NCBI GenBank assembly: GCA_965220265.1
Contig: CBDCPM010000004.1
Span: forward strand, 2,170,001 to 2,234,000
DNA length: 64,000 bases
Reading direction: 5' to 3'
Source: Bin87 sp965220265
GTDB taxonomy: Bacteria > Chloroflexota > Dehalococcoidia > Lucifugimonadales > UBA3495
Part shown: positions 44,190 through 53,346 of the stretch, piece after piece
How the letters are laid out: each line of letters opens with the position of its first letter
Position numbering within the stretch: position 1 is the first letter of the stretch
Translations under genes and position numbers: made by a program
The notes under the pieces: generated by a model
What the model saw: the letters and a program-made list of their open reading frames with translations, nothing else
What the model was told of the DNA's origin: nothing
Databases searched by the model: none

Positions 44190-44473
44190 GACCTGCCCAG
44201 GACAATACATTGCGACGGTAGAGGTGGCTTGGTGCTGCTTCATGTGGTGCAGCCGATGCCTGGTAGAGCCAATAGAATGCACTGAGCAGGCCATGGAGGA
44301 TTACTATACATCGCAGGATTGAATGCCTACACCATGTGTAGCTGTGCCAAGCGGCGTAAATAATGAGAAAATCACAAAAAATGACAAAATCTGGTATTCT
44401 AGGTGCGTGGACTTCATTAACGTAACGTAGTTTAATCGGTCGCGGCCGGCAGCGAGGCGCAGGCAGATGTGCG
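44190..44473. other. AT-richer intergenic region before comEA
   Basis: About 280 bases with unusual A+T content near 44350-44430 compared with the rest of the window. Candidate -10-like TATTCT (44393-44398) and an A-rich stretch suggest a promoter for the competence genes. No tRNA or small ORF with a ribosome site is seen. Confidence 0.5.
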
Positions 44474-45232
44474 GTGAGGGAGGGTGATGCGCATCGCAGT
44501 CGGTTTTTTCGCGTGCGCATCACCGGGAGGAACGCCGACTTGGGGCCGTTAGGGACGAAGAGGCTGATCGCGGTTGGGATATCCGGTGCGGTGGCTGTGT
44601 TGCTGTTGTCCTTGGCGGCATGGATGATGTTCGGCGTTGGCGCCGATGAGCCTGAGCCTGAAGGGGTACAGATAATCGCGCCGGCAGATATCTTCGAGAC
44701 TGCCACTATTGGATCTCCCGCGATCACAACTTCGACGCCGGCTCCGCTGGAGGCGACCTCTCCGGCGCAGATCGCCGTTTACATCACGGGCGAAGTGCTC
44801 AACCCGGGTGTGTACACCGTCGCGGACGGTGAGCGGTTGGACGTAGTGTTGCAACTGGCCGGCGGTCCCACCGAGAACGCCGATCTGAGCCGGATCAACC
44901 TGGCGGCTTACGCGACCGACGCTGCCCATTACAACATCCCCAAAGCTGGCGAGCCTGTCGGACCTGCTGAACCATCAGGCCACAGGTCGACAGCGAACTC
45001 CGCCGAAACCGCCGCGTCTGAAGGTTGTCAGGTGCCGCTGAACATCAACACGGCGAATGCTGAGTGCCTTGAGACCCTCCCCAGCATCGGCAGCGTGCGG
45101 GCAGAGTCGATCGTTGCGCACCGTGAGCAGGCCGGCCCATTCGCCAGTCCCGAGGCGATTACCGACGTGTCCGGCATCGGGAATGGCATATACCAGCGTA
45201 TCGCTGAAATGATCACGGTTGCCACTCGCTGA
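44474..45232 (+). CDS. comEA: ComEA-like DNA-binding competence protein
   Basis: 252 residues. A single membrane helix lies near residues 30-50, followed by a Pro-rich linker, an SLBB-type domain (AVYITGEVLNPGVYTV) and a C-terminal helix-hairpin-helix domain: NINTANAECLETLPSIGSVRA...IVAHREQAGPF...DVSGIGNGI. ComEA sits on the outer face of the membrane and receives double-stranded DNA during natural transformation. It starts with GTG. comEC is next in the operon. Confidence 0.9.
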   Translation: MREGDAHRSRFFRVRITGRNADLGPLGTKRLIAVGISGAVAVLLLSLAAWMMFGVGADEPEPEGVQIIAPADIFETATIGSPAITTSTPAPLEATSPAQIAVYITGEVLNPGVYTVADGERLDVVLQLAGGPTENADLSRINLAAYATDAAHYNIPKAGEPVGPAEPSGHRSTANSAETAASEGCQVPLNINTANAECLETLPSIGSVRAESIVAHREQAGPFASPEAITDVSGIGNGIYQRIAEMITVATR

Positions 45233-45321
45233 AACCGGTCGCATAGCGGTGTTCCGGCCGCGTGGCGGGCCTACCGGGCTGTGCGGAAAAGGACGGGAGC
45301 GGACGAGGATACCGGCTCGCG

Positions 45322-47787
45322 ATGCGCCTGTTCCCTGAAATCACGGTTGTAGCAGCGATCACCGGTGCGGGTCTCGTGCTCTGGTTCGGTGCGCCCTTGG
45401 GCTCGCCACGGCCGTTGTTGATGATAGGACTGGCCGCTGTGGCTCTGGCGGTCGGGCTGAGAGTGATAGGAATACCGGCTGCTCCGATGGTGTTGGTCGC
45501 CGCTCTGGTATTGGGAGCGTGGCGCGGCGAGTTGGTCGCCGACGCATCGGTGCCCATAGTGCCTACGGGCCCGACCGTGGTGACGGTAATCGTATTGGAC
45601 GCCCCTGTCGTGTCGGGCAGCAGGGTGCGCTTTCGCGGTGAGGTAGTTTCCGACGAAGCCGAAGAATATGGCAGCGTTCCCACCGGAACCAACCTGCTGG
45701 TGTACGCATTGCCTCCGTCCGATCTGGCGGCGAGGCGTGGCCCGCCCTATTTGCGTTACGGCGACACTCTCCGTCTTTCCGGGAAGTTGGAGCGGCCGAA
45801 TCCTATCGGAGATTTCGATTACGCGGCGTGGCTGGAAGCCCAGGGGATCGCGGGCGTGATTTGGGCACGGGATGCCGAAACGGTTGCCACGGGCGGCGGC
45901 CACTGGGCGATGGCGACGCTGCACCGGTTTCGCGGGAGCTTGGCGTCGGCATTGCAGCGCGCCATTCGAGCTCCAGAGTCAGGTTTGGCGCAGGCTCTGC
46001 TCCTGGGGATCCGTTCAGAGCTGCCGTCCTCGGTAAAAGATTCGTTTCGCAAGGCTGGCATGTCCCACCTCCTGGCTATATCCGGTTTGCATGTAGGGAT
46101 AGTGCTGGCGTTAGCGTTGGGGATTGGCGCCGCGGCACTGGGTAGTGGAAACCCGCTGGTCATCTTGTGCGCCATGGTGACGGTATGGGTCTACGCGGTC
46201 GTATCCGGCCTGGATCCACCGGTGGTACGAGCGGCGATCATGGGCAGTCTGGCCCTGGTGCAGGGGCTGACCGGCCGCGGGATGCGCGGGCTGACCGCGT
46301 TGGTGCTAGCGGCCGGCGTGATGGTATGCGTGGACCCTGCGCTGCTGGGAAGTCTTTCATTTCAGCTCAGTTTCACGGCGATGGCAGGGGTCATTATCGG
46401 TCTGCCTTTGATCGCGCTGATCACCGGCGCCATTGCAGCGCTTGCCGGCGGGACGAGTGCCTGGGCGTCGAGATGGGTACAGTACGTCCTGACGTTGCTG
46501 GTCGCCTCCGTGGTCATATCCACTACCACCACGCTAGCGACGGTCCCGCTCGTCGCGATGCATTTTGGCGAGATCCCGCTGATGAGTGTTCCGGCGACGA
46601 TTTTGGCGATGCCCGCGATGCCAGTCGCGTTGGTGGGCGCCGCGGCGATCGCTACAACAGGAGTTGCATCCCCATGGTTGGCTGAGGTGTTGGGCGTATT
46701 GGCTTGGGTTCCAGTGAACTGGATCATCCGGGTGGCGGACGCGATGCCGCCGGCGATGGCCCCGGCCGCCTGGTTGACCCCATTGGTCGTAGTGGCGTGG
46801 TACGCGGGCTTGGCTGCATTGGTATTGCTGATGTCATCGCGGCGGATGCGCTGGATCGCCTCTGGGTGGAGACGAGGACCGAGGTGGCGTCCGAGCGGTG
46901 TCGCCGGCTTGCTGGTCGGAGTGGCTCCGGTTATCGTGTTGGGAGTCATCCTGCTGTTCGGGCAGCTGTCGGCGACGCGGGCGGACGGCTTGCTTCATGT
47001 GCACGTGCTGGACGTCGGACAGGGTGATGCGATTTTGGTAGTGACACCGGAGGGTCGGCAAGTGCTGGTGGACGGCGGACCCGAACCCCGGACCACGTTG
47101 GCCGCGTTAGGTCAGCGCCTGCCCGCCGGCGACCGGAGCCTGGACGCGGTGGTGGTTACGCACCTGGACAGTGACCATGCCGGCGGTTTGATCGGTGTTC
47201 TGGATCGTTATGACACCAAAATAGTCATGCAGGGTTCGGCGTCCCCGGGATCCGCGTTGTTCCACCAGTGGCAATCGGTCCTCGACCAGCGCGAGCACCC
47301 GACGGTCCAGATTCGAGCCGGGCATCGCATCCAATTGGACTCTGGTGTCGTGTTGGAAGTCCTGCATCCACCGCCAGGCAAACTGCCGCCACACATAGAT
47401 CGCAACGCGAACAACCTCAGCGTCGTTATGCGCATGACCTTTGGCGAGGTTTCTTTCCTGCTGACGGGCGATGTCGAACAGGATTCCGAGAGGTACCTGG
47501 TTGATATCGCGGGCGAACGATTGCGGTCCGACGTGCTCAAGGTGGCCCATCATGGAAGCCGCTCGTCCACGTCGGCATCGTTCCTGCGGGCAGTGGGCGC
47601 GGAATCCGCAGTCATTTCCTCCGGAAGCGAGAACCGTTACGGACACCCGCATGCAGACGTTATGGCGCGGCTGGCAACAATGGTCGGCAACGAGAGTGTG
47701 TTCATCACCTCTCGCGATGGCACGGTTGAATATGTCACCGACGGCGCAGGGTTGTGGGTCAGCACACACCCCGATGTCGCACAATGA
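45322..47787 (+). CDS. comEC: ComEC/Rec2 DNA-uptake channel
   Basis: About 821 residues. The N-terminal OB-like domain and the competence core (SHLLAISGLHVGIV) are followed by about ten membrane helices. The C-terminal metallo-beta-lactamase-like domain has VLDVGQGDAILV, THLDSDHAGG and the KVAHHGSRSSTS segment, which are the zinc-binding motifs for degrading one DNA strand. The start at ATG 45322 is preferred; a GTG at 45262 would add 20 residues. It imports single-stranded DNA and pairs with ComEA. Confidence 0.93.
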   Translation: MRLFPEITVVAAITGAGLVLWFGAPLGSPRPLLMIGLAAVALAVGLRVIGIPAAPMVLVAALVLGAWRGELVADASVPIVPTGPTVVTVIVLDAPVVSGSRVRFRGEVVSDEAEEYGSVPTGTNLLVYALPPSDLAARRGPPYLRYGDTLRLSGKLERPNPIGDFDYAAWLEAQGIAGVIWARDAETVATGGGHWAMATLHRFRGSLASALQRAIRAPESGLAQALLLGIRSELPSSVKDSFRKAGMSHLLAISGLHVGIVLALALGIGAAALGSGNPLVILCAMVTVWVYAVVSGLDPPVVRAAIMGSLALVQGLTGRGMRGLTALVLAAGVMVCVDPALLGSLSFQLSFTAMAGVIIGLPLIALITGAIAALAGGTSAWASRWVQYVLTLLVASVVISTTTTLATVPLVAMHFGEIPLMSVPATILAMPAMPVALVGAAAIATTGVASPWLAEVLGVLAWVPVNWIIRVADAMPPAMAPAAWLTPLVVVAWYAGLAALVLLMSSRRMRWIASGWRRGPRWRPSGVAGLLVGVAPVIVLGVILLFGQLSATRADGLLHVHVLDVGQGDAILVVTPEGRQVLVDGGPEPRTTLAALGQRLPAGDRSLDAVVVTHLDSDHAGGLIGVLDRYDTKIVMQGSASPGSALFHQWQSVLDQREHPTVQIRAGHRIQLDSGVVLEVLHPPPGKLPPHIDRNANNLSVVMRMTFGEVSFLLTGDVEQDSERYLVDIAGERLRSDVLKVAHHGSRSSTSASFLRAVGAESAVISSGSENRYGHPHADVMARLATMVGNESVFITSRDGTVEYVTDGAGLWVSTHPDVAQ

Positions 47788-47828
47788 CAAGGGACCGTCA
47801 CGTTAGTGTTATCTCGATTCAGGCGCGA

Positions 47829-47837
47829 TGCTATAAT
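47829..47837 (+). promoter_or_regulatory. Extended -10 promoter of cmk
   Basis: TGC-TATAAT, with TTATCT 17 bases upstream of the hexamer (47809-47814). The ATG of cmk at 47845 lies seven bases after the hexamer, so the mRNA should begin at or next to the start codon, as a leaderless transcript. Confidence 0.7.
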
Positions 47838-47844
47838 TTGGCCC

Positions 47845-48573
47845 ATGAACTCGGTTAGGGTGTCATCCCCAAGCGCCGCCCCGGTGGTGGCTATTGATGG
47901 GCCGGTAGCTTCGGGGAAAAGCTCGGTCGGAAAAGCTGCGGCGCGCATGGTGGGATTGCGATTCCTGGACACAGGGATAATGTATCGCGCCGTGACGTGG
48001 CTGGCACTCCATCGCGGGATCGCTGCCACCGACGCCAATGCGGTCGCCGAATTGGCTGCGGGTTGCCGCATGGAATTGGCGCAGCATGACAACAACGATA
48101 CTGCCATCATGGTTGATGGCAAGCCGCTTGGAATCGAATTAGTGGCGGCGGACGTGGACAGGAACGTGTCGGCAGTTTCGGCGGTGCCCGCCGTCCGCGT
48201 CGAGTTGGTCAGGCAGCAAAGAGACATCGCCAGTTCCGGCGGTATGGTTATGGCCGGTCGGGATATTGGGTCGGTCGTGTTGCCCAGCGCCGACGTGAAG
48301 CTTTACATCGATGCTGCGCCCGAAGAGCGAGCTCGACGGCGTCACGCGCAAATCGTCTTGGTAGATCCAGGGGTTCAATACGATCGGGTATTGGCCGACA
48401 CGTTGCAGCGGGACCGCATGGATATGGAGCGGGCGGACTCGCCTCTGGTTGCCGCCGTCGATGCGGTGACGATCCGGACTGACGATATGGACTTTGAACA
48501 GACGGTGTCGGCTGTGGTGTCGGCCATTCAGTCCGTCGCCTGCAGCGATCACGACATTGGACGGCACGGGTAA
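47845..48573 (+). CDS. cmk: Cytidylate kinase
   Basis: 242 residues. It phosphorylates CMP and dCMP with ATP. The P-loop is GPVASGKSSVG near residue 16, followed by LDTGIMYRAVT and MAGRDIGSVVLP in the NMP-binding and LID regions. Homologous frames extend to 47806 but the promoter would then lie inside the gene, so ATG 47845 is preferred; no Shine-Dalgarno sequence is visible. It is followed by plsC with a five-base gap. Confidence 0.95.
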   Translation: MNSVRVSSPSAAPVVAIDGPVASGKSSVGKAAARMVGLRFLDTGIMYRAVTWLALHRGIAATDANAVAELAAGCRMELAQHDNNDTAIMVDGKPLGIELVAADVDRNVSAVSAVPAVRVELVRQQRDIASSGGMVMAGRDIGSVVLPSADVKLYIDAAPEERARRRHAQIVLVDPGVQYDRVLADTLQRDRMDMERADSPLVAAVDAVTIRTDDMDFEQTVSAVVSAIQSVACSDHDIGRHG

Positions 48574-48578
48574 TCTCA

Positions 48579-49250
48579 ATGGCTTGGCTTTATCAACCCA
48601 GCAAATGTTTCGGGAAAATCATGTGGGGCCTCACCGGCCGGTTGACCGTCACCGGCCAGGAAGCCATGTCTCCCTACGGGCCGCTATTGGTTGCCTGTAA
48701 CCACCTTTCGATGAACGACGCGGGGACGCTGGTCGTGGCGCTGCCTCGTCAGATCATCTTCCTCGCCAAAAAGGAGCTGTGGGAAAAGCCCATCGGCCGG
48801 TTTTACTGCAATGCGGTGGGGGCGGTGCCGTTGGACAGACAACGGGGTGGCGGTGCAGCCCTGCGCTATGCGTTGGGCGCGCTTCAGGAGGACAAAGCGA
48901 TCCTCATGTTCCCCGAGGGAGGTATCAGCCCCACGGGTCAACTGCAACGGGGGAAAACCGGCCTGGCCTGGCTGGCGTTGAAGACCCAGGCTCCAATTTT
49001 ACCGGTTGGCATCGTGGGCTCGGAAAAATTCGCGTCCTGGCACATGCCAGTGCCGTTGGCCAGCTGGCAGGTGAACATCGGAACTCCGTTCACGCCACCT
49101 CAGATTGAAGGGCCGATCAGCGACGTGGTGCTGAACTCGGTTACCGATATGGTAATGGAGCGGATAGCCGCGCTTGTGCCGGAATCGTATCGTGGCGTTT
49201 ATGCCGACAGGCTCCGACCTCGCGCCAGTGAGCCTACGCGGGACGGCTAG
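48579..49250 (+). CDS. plsC: 1-acylglycerol-3-phosphate acyltransferase
   Basis: 223 residues of the PlsC/lysophospholipid acyltransferase family. The HxxxxD motif appears as NHLSMND (about residue 45), the second block as VPLDRQRGGGAALRYA, and the FPEG motif as MFPEGGISPTGQ. It makes phosphatidic acid at the membrane. The start lies five bases after cmk, in the same direction. plsC is a frequent neighbour of cmk in bacteria. Confidence 0.92.
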   Translation: MAWLYQPSKCFGKIMWGLTGRLTVTGQEAMSPYGPLLVACNHLSMNDAGTLVVALPRQIIFLAKKELWEKPIGRFYCNAVGAVPLDRQRGGGAALRYALGALQEDKAILMFPEGGISPTGQLQRGKTGLAWLALKTQAPILPVGIVGSEKFASWHMPVPLASWQVNIGTPFTPPQIEGPISDVVLNSVTDMVMERIAALVPESYRGVYADRLRPRASEPTRDG

Positions 49251-49272
49251 TGGGCCGTTTCGCAACCTGCAA

Positions 49273-50184
49273 TTAGCGGCGCTGGACCGCCGCGGCGTCA
49301 TGATCCGGCGGGTGGTCGTAGTCGACCGATTCTTCGTCGAGGATTCTTTCTAACTCCGCGGCGCGAATGTTGATGGTATCCATGATAGCGGGTGGTATAC
49401 CGGCGTGCTCGTTGACGTAATTGGTCAGGAGCTCCAGTTCGTCAAAACCCTGGAAACAGTCGACTACGCCACGCAATGAAGACGAAAAATACTGTGTGTC
49501 GTGGCCGACGCCGCGACCCACTGAGAAGTGGTAAACATACTTGAGGTTGTCTTTCAGGAACTTCACCACCGGGAAGAAATCGCTGTCGCCGGACACCAGA
49601 ACAGCCGCATCATAACTGTCCATCTTTGAAATCATGTCCACCGCGATGCCGATGTCGACCCCTTTTTCGCCCACCTGGGTGCCCTGGAAGTTTATGTTGC
49701 CGTCGTAATCGTATTCGAGTCGATATGGTCGGAACGGTTGCACAACATATTGTCCAACGTACCGGAATTCCAGGAAGTTGGTGTTTTGCTGGATCTCTTC
49801 GAACACTGACTTGCGCAGTTGGTGGAACCGTCGGAATTCGTGCTCGTACCAGTCCTGCGCTTTCTGAATGACCAGGTCAGTGGTCAGCTCCGGCATCCGC
49901 ATGCCGTAGTCGTCGACAATGCGCTGGGCCCGCCACAGGTTTGGAGACCACGGCGTGATGTTTTCCGCGTAGTACCAGTAAACCCGAGCCAACTGGTGCT
50001 GCCAGCCGGTCACATAATCGAATTTTGCCAGTGCGTCCTGGAAGAATTCCTGCCACCGGAAGTGCTTCTCGTCGAGGCGGTATTCCGGATTGTTGGGATG
50101 CGGTGGGTCAGAGCGAAAATGGAAATCTCTGAGGTTGTGCCGGAAATTCTGACCGTCCACGAAGATAACTGTTTTTAGAGCCAT
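49273..50184 (-). CDS. NYN/LabA-type PIN-like nuclease domain protein
   Basis: 303 residues. The N-terminus has TVIFVDGQNFRHN and the middle has VGEKGVDIGIAVDM and VLVSGDSDFFPVV, the acidic positions of NYN (LabA/DUF88) domains, which are PIN-like RNases. The C-terminus is an extra ~100 residues with no known domain. The ATG at 50184 has AAGGAG eight bases upstream, and part of that site can pair in a stem (50194-50209). It lies convergent with plsC and codirectional with the dap genes. Confidence 0.85.
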   Translation of the reverse strand: MALKTVIFVDGQNFRHNLRDFHFRSDPPHPNNPEYRLDEKHFRWQEFFQDALAKFDYVTGWQHQLARVYWYYAENITPWSPNLWRAQRIVDDYGMRMPELTTDLVIQKAQDWYEHEFRRFHQLRKSVFEEIQQNTNFLEFRYVGQYVVQPFRPYRLEYDYDGNINFQGTQVGEKGVDIGIAVDMISKMDSYDAAVLVSGDSDFFPVVKFLKDNLKYVYHFSVGRGVGHDTQYFSSSLRGVVDCFQGFDELELLTNYVNEHAGIPPAIMDTINIRAAELERILDEESVDYDHPPDHDAAAVQRR

Positions 50185-50193
50185 TTCAGTACT

Positions 50194-50209
50194 CCTTGTC
50201 ATTACAAGG
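50194..50209 (-). promoter_or_regulatory. Hairpin overlapping the NYN gene ribosome site
   Basis: On the minus strand CCTTGT and ACAAGG can pair around AATG, and the second arm includes part of the AAGGAG ribosome site of the NYN gene. It could limit translation or be a target of the NYN RNase itself; this is inference. Confidence 0.4.
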
Positions 50210-50311
50210 CAAAATCAAAATGCTAGGTGTCAAGGTCGGAGGCCAGGGTAATATATGAGACGTTAACGATGGGCGGCTTCAGAGCCAACCTCGCCAGCAT
50301 CTAAATTCGGT

Positions 50312-50338
50312 GCGCCGGCCCGTTCAGTCGGCCGGCGC
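50312..50338 (-). other. Hairpin around the dapA stop
   Basis: GCGCCGGCC and GGCCGGCGC form a perfect 9 bp stem around a 9-base loop containing the dapA stop codon region. No T-run follows in the minus direction. Confidence 0.35.
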
Positions 50339-51226
50339 GGTGATGTCGATCTCGTATCGGTCCAGCAGTTCGTCCAACTGTTCCGCCGTCCGGTCGTCGG
50401 GCGGAACGAGTGGCAAACGAGGGTCACCGACGTTAAAGCCAACTCGATTCAGCCCGTATTTGACCGGGATCGGATTCGAGACGATGAACAAACCTTTGAA
50501 CATGTCCAGCAAGCGCAGGTGCTCGGCTCCGGCAGCTTCCACGTCGCCTTCCAGAACCAATCCCATCATCTGTTTGATTTGGGTGCCCACCAGGTGAGCG
50601 GCGACGCTAACCACGCCGTACCCGCCCATGGACATGATCGGGAACGTCTCATCGTCGTTGCCAGACCATACGCGGAAATCGTCGGCAGTATCCCGGATGA
50701 CTTTCGCGATTTGGACCGGGTCGCTGCTGGCTTCCTTGATGCCGATGATGTTTTCGATTTGGGAAAGCCGGACCGTGGTGTCATTGGTCATGTTCAGACT
50801 GGTGCGGCTGGGCACGTTGTACAGCATCCCGGGGAGCCCGGTACATTCCGCCAGGGCGCGGAAGTGCTGAAACAAGCCTTCCTGGGGAGGCTTGTTGTAC
50901 GCGGGAACGGTCAATAGCAGAGCGTCAGCGCCAACCTGTTCCGCTTCGCGGCTGAGCTCGATGGAAGCGGTGGTGTTGTTGTCGCTGGTACCGGCGATCA
51001 CCGCGCCCCTGGAGCCGATCGCGTCTTTCACTTCACCGTAGAGGCGAGCCTTTTCTTCCATGGACAACGCCGGACCTTCACCCGTGGTGCCCGTAACCAC
51101 CAGACCGTCCGAGCCGGAGTCAATCAGCGCCAGAGCAAGGCGCTTGGCCTGCTCGTAGTCAACGTGCCCGTCAGAGTCAAACGGCGTTACCATGGCGGTA
51201 ATCAGCCGGCCAATTTCAGTCGGCAT
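50324..51226 (-). CDS. dapA: 4-hydroxy-tetrahydrodipicolinate synthase
   Basis: 300 residues. It condenses pyruvate with aspartate semialdehyde in lysine/diaminopimelate synthesis. The signature region has GTTGEGPAL, then YNVPSRTSLN with the catalytic Tyr, and GIKEASSD with the Schiff-base Lys near residue 160. The start has GGAGGAG. Its own promoter (51313-51340) lies upstream. asd and dapB are the next upstream genes in the same direction, giving consecutive steps of the pathway. Confidence 0.95.
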   Translation of the reverse strand: MPTEIGRLITAMVTPFDSDGHVDYEQAKRLALALIDSGSDGLVVTGTTGEGPALSMEEKARLYGEVKDAIGSRGAVIAGTSDNNTTASIELSREAEQVGADALLLTVPAYNKPPQEGLFQHFRALAECTGLPGMLYNVPSRTSLNMTNDTTVRLSQIENIIGIKEASSDPVQIAKVIRDTADDFRVWSGNDDETFPIMSMGGYGVVSVAAHLVGTQIKQMMGLVLEGDVEAAGAEHLRLLDMFKGLFIVSNPIPVKYGLNRVGFNVGDPRLPLVPPDDRTAEQLDELLDRYEIDITAPAD

Positions 51227-51312
51227 AACTGGTCACTCCTCCGTTGCTATTGTTAAGCAGTTTGCTGTGGGCCCCATCATGTCTGACGGTAGGCGTCTTG
51301 GATATGCCGCAC

Positions 51313-51340
51313 ATTATACACACCTAGTGTGCTATGGCAA
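51313..51340 (-). promoter_or_regulatory. Sigma70-type promoter of dapA
   Basis: On the minus strand TTGCCA (51340-51335) and TATAAT (51318-51313) are separated by 16 bases. Transcription would start about 80 bases before the dapA ATG. The leader shows no clear lysine riboswitch. Confidence 0.65.
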
Positions 51341-51349
51341 ATGTACTCT

Positions 51350-51365
51350 GTACATCTGGATGTAC
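51350..51365. other. Palindrome after the asd stop
   Basis: GTACATC-TG-GATGTAC is a perfect palindrome located between the asd stop codon and the dapA promoter. It could be an operator or a transcript-end structure; no T-run follows. Confidence 0.4.
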
Positions 51366-51366
51366 G

Positions 51367-52401
51367 TTAGAGTTGTTTACCGTGAACTGCACCACGCGCC
51401 ACGGCGTGTTCCGCAATCTGCAGTGCGTTAAGTGCCGCTCCCTTGACCAGGTTGTCGGTGACCACCCACATGGCCAACCCGTTTGGATGCGAGGCGTCTT
51501 TGCGGATCCGTCCCACGAACACGTCATCCGATCCTGCGGCGTCAACCGGCATCGGGTAGACGGATGAACCCGGATCATCGAGGACCTGTACGCCGGGCAT
51601 CACGCTTAGTATCTCCCGAGCTTCGCCGGGCGACACGGGCTTGTCGAACTCCAGGTGTGTGGCAACACAGTGGGACACAAACACCGGCACGCGAACGCAG
51701 GTTGCCGACACCGCGATTTCCGGTGCGTGCAGGATCTTGCGGCTCTCGTCGATCATCTTCTGTTCTTCCCGCGTGTATCCCGATTCGGTGAAGCTGTCGA
51801 TTTGGGGAATTACGTTGAATGCGATCTGCTGGGGTTGCGCATCCGGTTCGGCGGGGCCCCCGTGCATGAGGGTCCGTGTCTGGTGTCGCAACTCGTTCAT
51901 GGCCGCGCCGCCTGCGCCGGAGACGGACTGGTAGGTGTCGGCAACAATGCGGCGGACGGGACTTGCCTGGCGCAGTGGATGCACCACCATGACCAGCGGC
52001 GTGGTGGAGCAGTTGGGAATGGACACGATGCCGTCGTGCCAGTCCAGGTCTTCTCCGTTCACTTCCGGCACCACCAGCGGCACGGAGGGGTCCATGCGGA
52101 AAGCGCTCGAGTCGTCGATTACCAGGGCTCCCGCGAGTGCCGCCACCGGTCCGAATCTGCGCGAGTCTTCCGTGCGGGCGGAGATGAACGCTATATCAAC
52201 GTCGGCAAAGCTGTCGTCCGTGGTTTCTTCCACCGTAAAAGTCTTGCCGTTTACCTCCAGCTTGCGACCCGCCGAACGCTTGGAGGCCAGGAGCTTCAGG
52301 TTATCGTGGTCCGGGTATCGCGCTTCGATCAGACGCAGAGTCTCCTGGCCCACTGCGCCCGTGGCTCCTACGATTGCGAGTTTCATGCCCTGAAGGTCCA
52401 T
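51367..52401 (-). CDS. asd: Aspartate-semialdehyde dehydrogenase
   Basis: 344 residues. It reduces aspartyl phosphate to aspartate semialdehyde with NADPH. The N-terminal GATGAVGQE nucleotide-binding motif is followed by SIPNCSTTPL, which holds the catalytic Cys near residue 129, and a C-terminal VPVFVSHC segment. The ATG at 52401 has CAGGAG upstream; the frame to 52446 is unlikely. A TTATTAATAA palindrome near 52472 may mark a promoter. Its product feeds DapA. Confidence 0.95.
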   Translation of the reverse strand: MDLQGMKLAIVGATGAVGQETLRLIEARYPDHDNLKLLASKRSAGRKLEVNGKTFTVEETTDDSFADVDIAFISARTEDSRRFGPVAALAGALVIDDSSAFRMDPSVPLVVPEVNGEDLDWHDGIVSIPNCSTTPLVMVVHPLRQASPVRRIVADTYQSVSGAGGAAMNELRHQTRTLMHGGPAEPDAQPQQIAFNVIPQIDSFTESGYTREEQKMIDESRKILHAPEIAVSATCVRVPVFVSHCVATHLEFDKPVSPGEAREILSVMPGVQVLDDPGSSVYPMPVDAAGSDDVFVGRIRKDASHPNGLAMWVVTDNLVKGAALNALQIAEHAVARGAVHGKQL

Positions 52402-52536
52402 GGTGCTCCTGCGGTGTTTGTAATGTTGAGTTGTGAGATGGCGCAATGGAGCGGGCCAGCGCGACCTACCCTTATTAATAAAGTTACAACCAGCCTCTTG
52501 TCCCGTCTATAAGAACTTGGGCGGATGCCCGGAGGA

Positions 52537-53346
52537 CTAAAGGCCCAACACGGCTTCCAGGCCCACAGTCAGCCCTGGCCTGTGTACGACCTCCCGCACG
52601 CAGCGCAATACTCCGGGCATATAGCAGTCTCTGCCCAGCGTGTCGTGGCGGATGCTGAGGGTCTGGCCGGCGGCGCCGAATATCACCTCGTGGTGAGCGC
52701 TGCGACCCGGCAACCGCAGGCTATGGATGCCCACGCCTCCTACGTCTCCTCCGCGAGTGTCAGGCAGGTGATGCACGGTGGTCTCGTTGCGCTGGAAGTC
52801 ACTGCCACGCGAATCCCGAACGCCGCGGGCGATGGCCAGGGAAAATCCGGAAGGGGCATCAATTTTCATTTCGTGGTGGGCCTCCACCACGTCGACGTAA
52901 TCGAAGAAAGCGGCCGCTTGCTCTGCCAGTTTCTTCAACACAACCGCGCCCAGGGCGAAGTTTGGGGCAACGATTACCCCGATGCCATGTTCGCGGCTCA
53001 TGGTGTCCAGGATCTGTAGCTGGTCTGCGTTGAGCCCGCTGGCGCCGAGCACCATGTGAACGCCCCGGTTGGCCGCCAACAGCGCCGCCTCCATGCAAGC
53101 CTCCGCGTGCGTGAACTCGACCATCACCTGCGGCTGAGTCGCGTCCAACAATGAGGCCAGGTCGGTGGACAACGGGACTTCGCCGTCGGGAGTCGCCAGC
53201 ACGTCGCCTCTGGGGGTGTTGCAGGTTGCGCCGACCAGCGTGACATCGTCTGTTGCCGCTACGGCTCGCACGGTTTCCGCTCCCATTCTACCCGTGGCCC
53301 CGTGCACGACCACCGAGATCACGCCGTTGTTGGTTGAGGCTGTCAT
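52537..53346 (-). CDS. dapB: 4-hydroxy-tetrahydrodipicolinate reductase
   Basis: 269 residues. It reduces the DapA product with NAD(P)H. The N-terminus has VVHGATGRMGAE, the substrate region has VEAHHEMKIDAPSG, and the C-terminal catalytic-type segment includes IHSLRLPGRSAHHEVIFG. The length and domain order are normal. It lies upstream of asd with a 135-base gap, so it may be the first gene of the dapB-asd-dapA set. Confidence 0.95.
   Translation of the reverse strand: MTASTNNGVISVVVHGATGRMGAETVRAVAATDDVTLVGATCNTPRGDVLATPDGEVPLSTDLASLLDATQPQVMVEFTHAEACMEAALLAANRGVHMVLGASGLNADQLQILDTMSREHGIGVIVAPNFALGAVVLKKLAEQAAAFFDYVDVVEAHHEMKIDAPSGFSLAIARGVRDSRGSDFQRNETTVHHLPDTRGGDVGGVGIHSLRLPGRSAHHEVIFGAAGQTLSIRHDTLGRDCYMPGVLRCVREVVHRPGLTVGLEAVLGL

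Noticed and set aside
44190..44473. A tRNA or small RNA gene before comEA
   Set aside because: No cloverleaf, T-loop consensus or terminator was found; the region looks like an AT-rich promoter.
51227..51366. A lysine riboswitch in front of dapA
   Set aside because: The leader is only about 80 bases and shows none of the conserved lysine-riboswitch helices.
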